From Sepioteuthis lessoniana (taxonomy: Eukaryota; Mollusca; Cephalopoda; Myopsida; Loliginidae): a DNA stretch of 64,000 bases. Position numbers and translations under genes: made by a program. The stretch is from assembly GCA_963585895.1 (NCBI GenBank), contig OY757921.1, positions 86,639,177 through 86,703,176 of the forward strand. Reading direction: 5' to 3'. Shown here piece after piece: positions 43,740 to 54,064 of the stretch; positions within the stretch are counted from its first letter, which is position 1; every line of letters starts with the position of its first letter. The notes below the pieces were generated by a model. It saw only the letters and a program-made list of their open reading frames with translations. It was not told the DNA's origin and ran no database searches.

Positions 43740-43785
<46 letters not shown>

Positions 43786-43840
43786 CGAAAATTCCGTGCT
43801 AGCAGCGTGAATAGATGATGGTGAAGATGATGATGACATA
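43612..43840 (+). pseudogene. Old RTE LINE 3' end with (AG)n expansion
   Basis: HGRNSVSRPTRNYLHRLCSDTGF corresponds to the RTE block HGRAKAGRPARTYIQQLC. A 35-bp (GA)n run (43747-43781) replaces part of the REEWRERVRD region. TTCCGTGCTAGCAGCGTG and a GATGATG tail follow. Confidence 0.75.
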
Positions 43841-43857
43841 TATATATATATATATAT

Positions 43858-43948
43858 GTCTGTGGATGACTATAGAGATATTGTCTAGCCACACTGATGA
43901 GTTCTGATAAAACGAAATAGATCTGTCTGTGGATGACTATAGAGATAT
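43858..43948 (+). repeat. HH2 hammerhead module with 67-bp direct repeat
   Basis: GTCTGTGGATGACTATAGAG starts at 43858 and again at 43925. Between them lies CACACTGATGAG, TTCTGATAAAAC, GAAA, TAGATCTGTC. So predicted cleavage points (after GTC at 43860 and 43927) are 67 nt apart. Stem II is weakened by one mismatch. Confidence 0.75.
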
Positions 43949-44049
43949 GCCTCTTCGTAGTTGAATTGAGATCTCAGCGGCCGTTGAACGGATGTATGTA
44001 AACCATAGTAATTGTGATTCATAACCGTTTAAAATTTACTTCACAGCTA

Positions 44050-44176
44050 ATATCTCCTCGTGGCTGAATGGTTTGACGTTTGAGTCAATCGGGTTTCGAT
44101 CCCAGCTACGGGAAGATACTGTCTAGTCACACTGATGAGTTCTGATAGAACGAAACAAATCTGTCTGTGGATGACT
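44050..44176 (+). mobile_element. HH2: tRNA-headed SINE with hammerhead motif, copy 3
   Basis: tRNA-like head (44054-44113) with CGTGGCTGAATGGTTTGACG (A box) and GGGTTTCGATCCC (B box). After 10-15 nt comes the linker TGTCTAGTC, then a complete hammerhead (44125-44175), then (TA)n at 44177. The best-preserved of four HH2 loci (others 32106-32262, 43858-43948, 57566-57710). Confidence 0.8.
44125..44175 (+). ncRNA. Hammerhead ribozyme motif, HH2 copy 3
   Basis: Stem I side GTCACA; core CTGATGA (44132-44138); stem II GTTCT / AGAAC with a 3-nt loop; GAAA; stem III ACA / TGT with a 4-nt AATC loop; cleavage triplet GTC ending at 44165; stem I partner TGTGGATGAC (pairs CACA/TGTG plus wobbles). Every invariant core base is present and all three stems can form. 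Confidence 0.82.
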
Positions 44177-44235
44177 ATATATATATATATATTTATATAC
44201 GTTTCTTCTTATATATATATATATATATATATATC

Positions 44236-44266
<31 letters not shown>

Positions 44267-44269
44267 GAG

Positions 44270-44410
44270 AAAGAGAGAGAACATTGTAATTGATGCATAG
44301 TTTTAGTTTCTTGGATTTTTTGGTCTACACAGATAGATAGATAGATAGATTTGAACACAGATAGATTGATAGAAATTGATAAACTGAGATTGATAGATAT
44401 GAATGAACTG

Positions 44411-44450
<40 letters not shown>

Positions 44451-44922
44451 TTTTTTCTAGAAGAGCTACTCGCTATTCTCTAGCCTGGGTAGGGAATAAT
44501 ACTACCAAGAAGAATTTTATTCTTTGATACGGTTCTTCTAAATTAATTCTTTTTTGTTTTTTAAAAAATGTACGTAGAAGTGGATTTTTGAGAAATATTG
44601 TTTGGTCTCTTCAGTGAAAGAAGATTAAAAAATAGAATTAATTAAGAACTGATGCAAATATAAAAAATGCAAGCAATTATCATTGAGAAATACTCATCGA
44701 ATAATGAAGAAAGTTTTAAAATTATTAAGAAATAATAATTCGAATCTTAAGAAAATGAAATAAAATCAATTTCATTTTAAAACTAAGAAGAATCTATGAA
44801 AACACTTACAATAGGATGGCTACTCGAGTTTTATGCCTGAAGTAATCAGCAGAACTTTCGAAAATTACTGTATCTGTTATATTTTGGACATTATTAATCT
44901 AAATAATAGCTTATTTAGTTTA

Positions 44923-44928
<6 letters not shown>
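44270..44928. other. AT-rich DNA with (GATA)n, no recognised gene
   Basis: GATAG runs at 44331-44350 and 44413-44451. Otherwise unrecognised AT-rich DNA. Confidence 0.6.

Positions 44929-44929
<1 letters not shown>

Positions 44930-45008
<79 letters not shown>
44930..45008. repeat. Compound (CA)n(TA)n microsatellite
   Basis: CA run then a TA run. A further TA run lies at 45141-45177. Confidence 0.97.
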
Positions 45009-45010
<2 letters not shown>

Positions 45011-45137
45011 CAACAGTGTATGGTTGTCACTATCTCAATAGGTGGGTTGATGGAAGACTAAGTGTGGTATAATTTGGAGAGTGTTCAATATCAATGATAG
45101 AGCAATTATATAATGAAATGATAAATGAGTATATTTG

Positions 45138-45180
<43 letters not shown>

Positions 45181-45262
45181 GCATGGATTCTAATTTGCAA
45201 CCGCTGGTTTCGTGTCATCTTTATATGACAATCATCTGGCCAGACGATTGTCGTATATTTAA

Positions 45263-45263
<1 letters not shown>

Positions 45264-45311
<48 letters not shown>
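45264..45311. repeat. (TA)n tract next to repeat E2
   Basis: Pure TA run immediately upstream of the repeat E copy, as at 30439-30466 for copy 1. Confidence 0.96.
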
Positions 45312-45313
<2 letters not shown>

Positions 45314-45935
45314 AATTTCGTTGAACATAATAGATATTTTATGTCTACATATTTTCTTGTTTATCCGTTCATACTGCCGTATTGGTTTTATTGTATTCGA
45401 CGGGAATTGATTGACATATTTTCCATAATTGTTTCTTTCCCAACTACTTTCTACCCGACTTTGGGCCATCATCAGGGGAGGATGAATTACAAAAGTGATG
45501 CAACTTTTGTATGTACATTACTACTTTGTAAGAAGAAGAGCATCAGGGTCATTGCAGTGTATAGCGTTTACTTTTAAAATTGTTCTATAAATAGTGTCAG
45601 TAGCTTAAGACATTTTAGTACATTATCACTGGTTTGAAAATTAATTCTGTTAATTTAGGGCTGCATGTTTCTAATATGTAGTGCTTTGAGAATCTGTAAT
45701 TTTTGTTAGTTGTTTTGATGTTTTAATATTGTTGTGTTTTCGGTGAGAATTTTCCGTACTACTGCTGTTGGGCATGAATGTTTTTTTTTTTAAATGCTGT
45801 GCTATGGGGTATGTATCGGAAAGGTGCATTGTAAGTCTCCTCAATAGGTTAAACCAATATATATATTAATATTTTCGGAGATACAATCTCCTAAAGGACA
45901 TTTAAATTGATATCTATCGTTGTTTTTTGCAAAAC
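45305..45935. repeat. Dispersed repeat E, copy 2
   Basis: Partner of 30460-31110, similar along the whole length, including the minus-strand peptide blocks MMAQSR, NNYGKYVNQFPSNTIKPI and SIMFNEI. The shared peptide pattern with mostly conservative changes hints at a decayed coding element. Confidence 0.8.
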
Positions 45936-46028
45936 ACTAATCGAAGGAGCGGAATTATTTTTAATGACAAGGTTGGAGGTTTTAAATTTATTATAATATA
46001 TAATAAGTTTTATATTTTTATTAGGATC

Positions 46029-46288
46029 AGACATTGGCCAAGGGGTTAGAGTGTTCGCCAATGGCCAGGGAGACCTGGGTTCAGTCCCAGGCCGAGTCAT
46101 ACCAAAGACTCAAAAATGGTACTTGATGCCTCCTTGCTTAACACTCAGCATTATAAGGTACGGATCAAGGGTAAAGTAGAGCAATCCAGGGAAGGAGTAG
46201 CGCCCTCCCCTACACCTTGGTGTAGTAGCTATCGAAAAGGGAGCCTTCGGGTTACCCTCGACTATGGTCGCCAACTTTACTTTTACTT
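46029..46288 (+). repeat. SINE family B, copy 8, full length
   Basis: Head ACATTGGCCAAGGGGTTAG and GGGTTCAGTCCCAGG, complete body and 3' end. Flanked by ATTAGGATC (46020-46028 and 46289-46297), a 9-bp target duplication. Confidence 0.93.
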
Positions 46289-46414
46289 ATTAGGATCGGT
46301 GGGGAGTATATTTCTATGAATCAATGTTTTTAATATTTTTTCATCTGATTTATAATTATAGTGTATTTGGTTACGGTAAAAAAGTTTGATATATGTTTGT
46401 TGACTGGGTGGAGT

Positions 46415-46417
<3 letters not shown>

Positions 46418-46468
<51 letters not shown>
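46418..46468. repeat. Compound (TA)n(TG)n microsatellite
   Basis: TA then TG. Further TATG-rich sequence at 46640-46760. No gene in 46300-46940. Confidence 0.95.
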
Positions 46469-46470
<2 letters not shown>

Positions 46471-46947
46471 GGTGTATGGGTGTGTGAGATTGTCTTGGTT
46501 TATATATATACATATATATATATGCATCAAGAGAGAGAGAGAAAGAGAGGGATAAGAATATAGACGTATAAAATAATAATAATATTCTCATACGTTAAGT
46601 TTTTATTAAAAGAATGTAATATTTATATATCTGTGCGCATGTAAATTCATCAATTTATATACAAATGTATATATATGTATATATGATATATGTATATATA
46701 ATGTATATATGTATATTTATATATATATGTATATATGTATATGCGTGTGTATGTGTGCATATGCGTGTGTTTGAGTGGTTGCTGTGTGTGTGTGTCTGTA
46801 TGATTTTGAGGGTAAAAGTGTGTATCTGTTTTAGTATCTCACACTCTGTACTTTCATTTGATGGGGATGAGAAATTTTTTTTTTTCATATTTTTTTACAT
46901 AAATGTAATATCTCTATTGTTTAGAAGAGGTTGCTACTAAAATCCTT

Positions 46948-47240
46948 TTAATCTTGGAAGATTATTGGTTTTGAGACTATTCAATATGGTGTCAGGTCAT
47001 AAAGAGTGCTTCAGAATCGAACAGACAACTTTCATCACATTTTTGGGAACTAAGACGTGAAAACCGTGAGACATTTATAGAAAAATGTAAACATTTTTAT
47101 TTTGGAAGATTATTGGTTTTGAGATTAAACAGTATGGTGTCAGGTCATTAAGGGTGCTTCAGAATTGAACAGACAACTTTCATCACATTTTTGGAAATTT
47201 AGACGTTAAAACCGTGAGATATCTATAGAAAAATATGTAT
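46948..47240. repeat. Tandem duplication, two units of about 148 bp
   Basis: TTGGAAGATTATTGGTTTTG, TATGGTGTCAGGTCAT and CAACTTTCATCACATTTTTG occur in the same order in both units, with a few differences. Nature unknown. Confidence 0.92.
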
Positions 47241-47439
47241 TGTGGATGTAAAAGGTTCTTCTAGTAAATAAAATGTTTAAAAATGGACTGTTTAACAAAG
47301 GACCCTCAACTAAGAGCCTGAATTGAAAAGACATACCCCGAAACGGAAAAACACTGAATGTCCAGTAACAAAAAAGTTGCAGTTGCTGCTGTTAGTAATA
47401 AAGATAATGCTGACAGTTTCTGGGACTTGAATGGAACCT

Positions 47440-48065
47440 TGCCCAGTCTGCTGGGACTGTAAAATACACCGACTGCTTCTCTGCAGAACATTAAGACCCC
47501 CACCAATGAGTGTCCTGGTTATGACATTAAACAATCTGATGCTGGAGCTTTGGGGAATGCGGAGCACCCCTTCATTGCCATTGCTCCCGGGTCCACTCTG
47601 GCCCAGATTCATAGCACCTGATGGGCCCTATCTATTGGTTAAACAGAACTAACTGCATCCTTATGCTGAACTGAATTATTTGAATTAGAACTGCTTGACT
47701 AAACTGAATTGCTTGAAATATAAATGTTTTTGACAATTAAATTGTGTTTACATTTAAATTGCGTGCTTATGCTAAACTGAATTGTTTGAAATGGAACTGT
47801 TTTTTGACATTGAAACAGTACTTACACAAAACTGAATTGTTTCATATAGAACTGTTTTGACATTTAATAGGGTGTAAACAAAATTACTTGAATTTGAATT
47901 GTTTGAATAAACTTAATAGTTTTAATTGGAAAAGTTTTTGACAAGTAAACTGTGTACTCATGCTAAGCTGAATTGTTTGAAATAGAACTATTTGCATAAA
48001 AATGGATTTGGCGTTAAATAACCTGCAAACGTTAATATGCCATAAAATCCAACAAACCAATTAAC
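47440..48065 (+). repeat. SINE-like family C, long copy
   Basis: Head CCCAGTCTGCTGGGACTGTAA, AATGAGTGTCCTGG and CCCGGGTCCACTCTGGCC. Then about six CTAAACTGAATTG / AGAACTG tail units, ending GGATTTGGCGTTAAATAACC and AATATGCCATAAAATCC. Confidence 0.9.
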
Positions 48066-48539
48066 CAAACCAACCTTAAACGGACCCATCACTATTTTGT
48101 GTTTTCCTATTTTCAATTTACTTGGCGTTCTATCTCTTTTTTCTTTTGTGTTTGATTTCATCTTTTCTTTTTTTCGTTAATTTGAGTTGGAAATTCTTTA
48201 TTACGGTCTTTCTTTTCATCCTATTTTTTTTAGTTTCCTTTCTCCAAGATCTTTCTTTTTATGTTTACTCAAGTTATTTGACTGTATTTGACTTGGCTGA
48301 TGCTCCATGTTCTCAAATGGTCAGCACCACTGCAGCAATTTTCACATTCGCTACTCGGGAGTGTCCAAATCCCGAAATACAAAATAAAATAATAATTTAT
48401 TCCTTTATTTTAACGGCATATCAACCTGTTTAAGTGTATTATATGTTAATCTGTTTAAAGATTACACACATTTAGTATTTATATAATTGTGTAGTTGTTT
48501 CTTAAAAGATTTTGCTCACAGTTCTATGATTGAAAGGTT
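48066..48539. other. AT-rich DNA, no recognised gene
   Basis: A 103-codon Phe-rich plus-strand frame (48122-48433) has a hydrophobic, low-complexity start and no recognisable domain. I do not call it a gene. Confidence 0.4.
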
Positions 48540-49660
48540 TGATTTGGTTTGTATTCTTTATGTAATGGTATATCATTCTTCGTGGATTATCTTCATCCCA
48601 AAGCCACCTTTGTAGAAGAACATCAGTCGTAATATGCAATTCATAGCACAAGGGATAAAGGGATTCATACTTTTACTAAAGGTATGTGGTGCATTCAATA
48701 AGTTTCCTGATTTTCTTTTGTACAGGCATTTAAAATTGTCGTAGACTCTTGAAAATTCAGTATGTTATTGCTATACATCTTATGAGATGACTGACTAATT
48801 TTTATTATTTCAGCTTCAAATGAACAGCTACACAAGCAATTGGAATACACTCTACTAAAGCCTGATTATCACAGCTGGTGAATTTCAAAAATGCAATCTG
48901 GAAGTGAGGACTCTTTAGAAGAACGATATGCAATAAAATTCTGTTTTAAACTTGGCAAAAATACCACAGAAACGTATGGAATGCTTCAGACTGCTTTTGG
49001 AGCATTTTGCATTAATTGAGAATCAATTTTAGAGATGCATAAGAGATTCAAGGAAGGCAGGGAGTCTGTGAGGGATGATGAGCAGTATGGGAGGAGTAAG
49101 GAAGTTGAAACACCAGAGTTGATTGGTCAAAGGCTTAGGGTTAGGATTACTATGTTGAGGTTGTAAGGGAGTTCAGGAAAAGATTCCTATGGACTCTTCA
49201 AATCGAGTCAGTGGCATTTCCAGCAGGACAATGCACCAGTCCACAACTCCATCCTCGTCACAGATTATTTGACCAAGTTGGGCATCAAGACAGTTCCTCA
49301 CCGTCCCTATAGTCCAGACCTTACTCTCTGTAACTTTTGCTTATTCCCTAAGCACAGAGGCTGTCGTTATGAGACAATTGATGAGATGAAAGAAGCTGTG
49401 ACGAAGATTATTGACACGCTGACACAAGAGGATTACCATGGGGCCTTCTAGAAGTTGTTGGAACGGTACCAGAAGTGCATTGCAGCCGGAGGAGATTACT
49501 TCGAAGGGGACTAGAGTTTCATGTGTGTATTATCAATAAAAGTGCCAACACGAAAAAAAACCTGGAAACTTATTTAATGATCCTTGTATTTATCCGAAAG
49601 AGAAGATTATAGTGCGAGTGGACTCTAAACTGGCATTCTACAATGTCAGAGTCTAGCCTG
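48540..49660 (-). repeat. SINE family D, split by mariner M2
   Basis: 48540-48684 holds the tail and core (TTTGGTTTGTATTCTTTATG, AATTCATAGCACAAGGG). 49587-49660 holds the head side (TATCCGAAAGAG, GCGAGTGGACTC). M2 is between them, flanked by TA. Confidence 0.8.
48685..49586 (+). mobile_element. Mariner M2, same internal deletion as M1
   Basis: TA-flanked (48683-48684 and 49587-49588), with inverted ends sharing AATAAGTTTCC. The transposase remnant has stops in the N-terminal half (an in-frame TGA after GAFCIN). The C-terminal part 49269-49451 reads VPHRPYSPDLTLCNFCLF, in which the third catalytic Asp is Asn. The deletion junction TTGATTGGTCAAAGGCTTAGG matches M1 and M3. Confidence 0.92.
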
Positions 49661-49872
49661 TTAGACTTTTCCTCATATATAAAGTATTCTTATCTAATAC
49701 AAATAATTAGCACACAGATGTATGGTTTCGAGTATTGAATACAATTATTTAGTTCAAGTAATTAATAAGAAAACAATTCTCCGCTCACATTACAATTCTT
49801 CATGCAAATAATATTCAGAGATATATCGTAAACAGAATTCCTATCTAACTCCAATTTCTTTTCATATAACCC

Positions 49873-50167
49873 TGTTTATATTTACCCAACCCCTCCGCTC
49901 GAGCAGGATATGACACAAGGTCGATTTTTAAGCGGAGTTTAACAGGTTTTGAATTCAGAGTTTTCCTTCTCCTAAAGTAGTTGCCTCGCAAACGATGAAG
50001 AACCCAGTCTGCACTACTATTTACCCATAGCTGGAGGGAGAATAAATGCATTCATACCTTTCCCAAAGGTATTAGTGGTATGTGAAATTCACTCAGTCTC
50101 GTCCATGATGTGAACCATGTCGCCGTGTCCATTTCCTACGACGATAACCATTACATCACGGGCACCT
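49873..50167 (-). repeat. SINE family A, copy 7
   Basis: Minus-strand full copy (TATTTACCCAACCCC to CATCACGGGCACC), followed by a T-run at 50168-50194. Confidence 0.9.
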
Positions 50168-50934
50168 CTTTTTTTTTTTTTTTTCTTTTTTTTTCAGCCC
50201 TGTTTACCAAACAGGCAATCTCGTTCCGGGTCTGTAGGCCTATGGAATAATAACAATCACCAGAGCAGAAAAACTGGAGCCTTAATCGCTCCAGTAATTC
50301 AGTGTTCTACACAGAACACCCCCTTTTGGGGAGAGTCTTACCAATCTGCAGTGGATACAGTCTCGCCCCTCAGCAGAACCAAGATGCAGGATCTCCCTTT
50401 TTCGAGGCGGGGGTATTTCCTCTTCTCAGAGGACACAATTAGCCTATTATAAGCCCAATAGACAGAGGAACCAATGGAGAAATCTTTGAAAATTAAAATC
50501 AGAACAGATCTTACTTTTGGACAAGATATTCTCCGAGGAACAATGGATTTCTTATAAGTAGTCCAAACGAATGAAACCCTGGACCACTTTTGACATTTCA
50601 GCGCAAACGGAAGCTAACGAACCAAAAATCTTTTTTCTATTCAAACGGAATTCATTATTGTCAATTGCTGGAATCAAGATAAAATGTTGAGGCAAAATGC
50701 TATAAAGAGGAATTGCTTCGTATGAATAATTCATTGGAATATAAAAAAAAAACGAAGTCGGTGATGATTTTGCAGAAGAAACTACTAGAGTGAGTCAAAA
50801 TTTTTCCAATATTTTGCAAACAATTCGTCACCTCCGCTTGATTTTGCCAATTTTGTGAAGATATTAGACTATAAAATGCCGAACTCACCTGATTCCTTAG
50901 GGCTCGGAGCACTGCCTCGGAATCCTGACCTTGC
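50168..50934. other. Unrecognised DNA
   Basis: Starts with a poly-T run. The part 50195-50560 is less AT-rich than average. No domain or family recognised. Confidence 0.45.
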
Positions 50935-51060
50935 CATATCAGTAAGGCCCTCTCCAACAGAATGGTTTCCTAAGAGCGATATTAAACTGCGTCTGGTGGT
51001 GAGGCTCTAGTTTTTAAGTGTTGAGTACCCCTTCGTTACACTTATTTCCAGGTTAATTCT
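50935..51060 (+). repeat. SINE-like family C head fragment
   Basis: AGTAAGGCCCTCTCCAACAGA, TGGTGGTGAGGCTCTAG and GAGTACCCCTTCGTTA match the C head. Diverged. Confidence 0.6.
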
Positions 51061-51235
51061 TTTAAAGAATGATAATACCTTTATCAAATATTTGGGTGAG
51101 TTATGTTTTGCAATATTTGATAACCTGAGGCACAATTTTGATAAAGAATGACAATACCTGTATGAAATACTCGAGTGAGTCAAAAGTTTTGCAATATTTG
51201 GTAACCTGACGCACAATTCTACTGCTCACGATGTG
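51055..51235. repeat. Short tandem repeat, two units of about 80 bp
   Basis: GTTTTGCAATATTTG, GATAACCTGA or GGTAACCTGACGCACAATT and AATGATAATACC or AATGACAATACC recur twice. A similar GCAAAACTTTTGACTCAAAC occurs inverted at 53275. Confidence 0.7.
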
Positions 51236-51278
51236 TTTACTTTAGTTGTAAAGGTGACTGTTCACACGACTATGAGAT

Positions 51279-51813
51279 TGTAATATAATGGCTGAGGGAT
51301 TTCGTTTTATGCCTTTGGGTTTAGTTAGGCTGAGAACCTTTCGAGGCAGTGCATGGGTTACTTAGGTGCAACATTAACGTAGGTGTTCGCGCGCGCGGAG
51401 CGGACTTGGCACAATATAAAACCCGAGATGGGAAACGGGGCTAGGGAGTACGAATGACGTAACGCACCGGAAGCGCGCGGAGGATTTGGGGAGATTCGAA
51501 AAAGTCAGTTAGTTGAGTTGAGAACGGGACACCGAACGAGAATGGTCGACTTTCGGGACTCGCAGAGGCCAGACGATTTTTTGCGCTACGGGCGCCGCAC
51601 AGATAGTGGGGGTGGAGATGAAAAAAACAGCGTAGAAAGATTGTGTCTCTATTCCTTATGTCGAAACCATTAACTCAAAGGTAAGAAAAGTTTCGTACCT
51701 GAACTAAGAAATGGTTACGTGTTTTTCATGTTTCTAGATTCCTATGTTCTCTATATATATGTTACGAACATTCTATGTACGTTTCACACATATCCGCATC
51801 TGGCTATGGTACA
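51279..51813 (+). mobile_element. Solo LTR, copy 3
   Basis: 535 bp, TGTAATATAATGGCTG ... GCTATGGTACA, flanked by AGAT (51275-51278 and 51814-51817). Same family as copies 1 and 2. Confidence 0.93.
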
Positions 51814-51985
51814 AGATATCAAACTCACCTGATACTCTCCAGATACTACTTATAGGATTTTTCTCTATGTGTAACACTATCATAGTGTTATAAGTTGACT
51901 GGTGATATTAAAATAAATACTTAGTACTAATTGGGATAATTTGTTGAAGATTAGTTAAAGTCTTTTGCTAAGGTAGTGTAGAAAA

Positions 51986-51988
<3 letters not shown>

Positions 51989-52024
<36 letters not shown>
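51989..52024. repeat. (TAA)n microsatellite
   Basis: About 12 TAA units. Confidence 0.97.
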
Positions 52025-52026
<2 letters not shown>

Positions 52027-52149
52027 GATTCGCACCTGGCGACACCATGCGCTAGAATGGGTTTAATTAACAAGGACACCAAGATTTTAAATTGTGAGGT
52101 TCGAATCGGCCGATTTGGGTTTTGATTGACGGGATAGAAAAACAAAATT

Positions 52150-53470
52150 TTATTTCAAATTCTAATGTCAGCCGAGTGCGAATCTGCGGAAAATTAGGAG
52201 TAAAAGCCTGGCACAAGGCCATTAGCACAATATTTTAATATTATCGGGTGGCTCACTGATTAAAGAAAATCAGGGTGGAGCTTTCCCCTCCTCCCCAAGA
52301 CGTGCAATGAGGGTCCATAGTTTTTGATTGGGTGTCCGGTTAAACACGGGCCTCGGGGTGGGGCTTCTCTACCCAATCGATGATTAGGCTATGGTGCCAT
52401 TGGCCCTGCGTTTCTATTGGCCGGTCAATCGGAGCCATGTATTCAGGGGTAGATTGAAGTCTGGTTCCGCAGACTGAAGTGCTTGAAACTCTTTCCACCC
52501 TCTTTGCCACCCCAGCTGCTTTACCCAGAGTCCTCAACTTGTCTGTTCCCACCAAAATTAATCTAACCAAGACAAACTGCAGGCTAACTGTTATCGCCAG
52601 TCAACTTACCTTTACTAACTCCAAACTGAAATCCGTTGTGGTTATCATGCATGATTTTTAATCATTGTATAATGAATAAATGTTGTGTTATTTACAACTG
52701 TTAACAAACCTTCCAGGGTTATTGAGGTAGTTGACCAGCTAACAGCACCGGTAAAGTTGGCTGTATTCCGACCCAGCCAGAACCAAGAGAAGTCCGAATC
52801 ATCTTTTCCCTAACTTTCCCGTGGATCGAACCACGCAACATGGGCATGGAAATCCGTACAAGCAGATTCACTAGAGACATGCACTTAGAGTACCAATTAT
52901 GGCTGAGAAAAAGGAATCGGAACCCACAGTTGCTTGATTTTCGACATTCTTGCAACCCAAGCAAATCTTCCCGAACGAAATGGTTGCTCTACCGTGATCT
53001 TTAATGCTTTCTCCTTTCGTACAATTAGTATTTTTGCTTATTTCCATTGCGCTATGGGCCTGTTCGAAAGCGTAAAGTATCAGTTCCCGAGTTAGACTAC
53101 GTTACGCCTTCGTCACTGAGGCTTTTCGAATCAAACATGGAGCAAAAGAATACACAACTTGCCTGCGCACCAACTACCACGATACTACCAACTGCATCAG
53201 GTACCCACAGCAGCTCGAACTGCTTTGGTCACATGAGATACGCGAGGCAAACTAACACATACTACCAAAATATTGCAAAACTTTTGACTCAAACTAGTAT
53301 AATGTTGCTGAGAGAAATCCTTACACCTTCAAAGGATTCCGAGACCTAAGTCCTCTCACGTAATATAATGGTTTGTGGGATAGTGTTGAAGAGCGCTGTT
53401 AGTGAGTTAGATTCTCACTGGGTATCCCACAAAAATAAACTTGTGCTAAAATAAATTAAGCTTAGTAAAT
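52150..53470. other. Unclassified, moderate-GC DNA
   Basis: 52165-52700 ends in a GAATAAATGTTGTG polyadenylation-like block and CTGTTAACA, which could be an LTR end; no partner copy is visible. A 100-codon frame at 53047-53349 and an 81-codon minus frame at 52719-52964 have no recognisable domains. Confidence 0.35.
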
Positions 53471-53474
53471 GGAA

Positions 53475-53760
53475 AGGTATTCCCGGATTATCATTTGTTC
53501 ATCATAATCCTTACTATTGGATAATCACTTGCTTTATATAATTCACATTCGTGGATTATCATTTATTTCTCGAAAATACGTTTATCTGGATTATCTCTTG
53601 TTGATCAATGATACGTTTTCCTGGTTTATCCATAATCCATATTTCTGGATTATTTTTTGCTTATCAAATATCCATATAAGCGGATTATCACTTGTTTATC
53701 AATAATACGAATCCCTATATTATCACGTTTTCAGTTATCTGCATTCCCAGATTATAGAGA
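53475..53760. repeat. Degenerate minisatellite, about 43-bp units
   Basis: GGATTATCACTTGTTTATCA-like units separated by CATAATCC or AATACG and TTCCTGG recur about seven times with drift. Confidence 0.8.
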
Positions 53761-54064
53761 TTATTCGTTAATTTTTCTTATCTTCCCTTGCAGCATATCA
53801 AGTGATCGGAAAAATCTTTTGCAAACTTTCTAAAAGGGATATTTTCCCAAAATTATTTGCCGAACGATATCCTAAAGTCGAAAATAAGAAGGTGTGTAAA
53901 AAGTAATGTTTTTTTTTTTATTTCGTTCAGGAATAATTACCGAAACAAGAACATATAACATACATCAAAATGAAGCTGGTAGTCTATGGATCACATTCCT
54001 ACTTCTCAATTTAGTCACCGTTTCTCTTAATATCAATATTCCTCCTTCAAATGAGAGTATTTTT

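Noticed and set aside
48122-48433. 103-codon hydrophobic frame as a small membrane protein
   Set aside because: T-rich composition, no conserved neighbour or recognisable domain.
52165-52700. Solo LTR candidate ending CTGTTAACA
   Set aside because: Ends TG...CA can be drawn, but no target duplication or second copy supports them.
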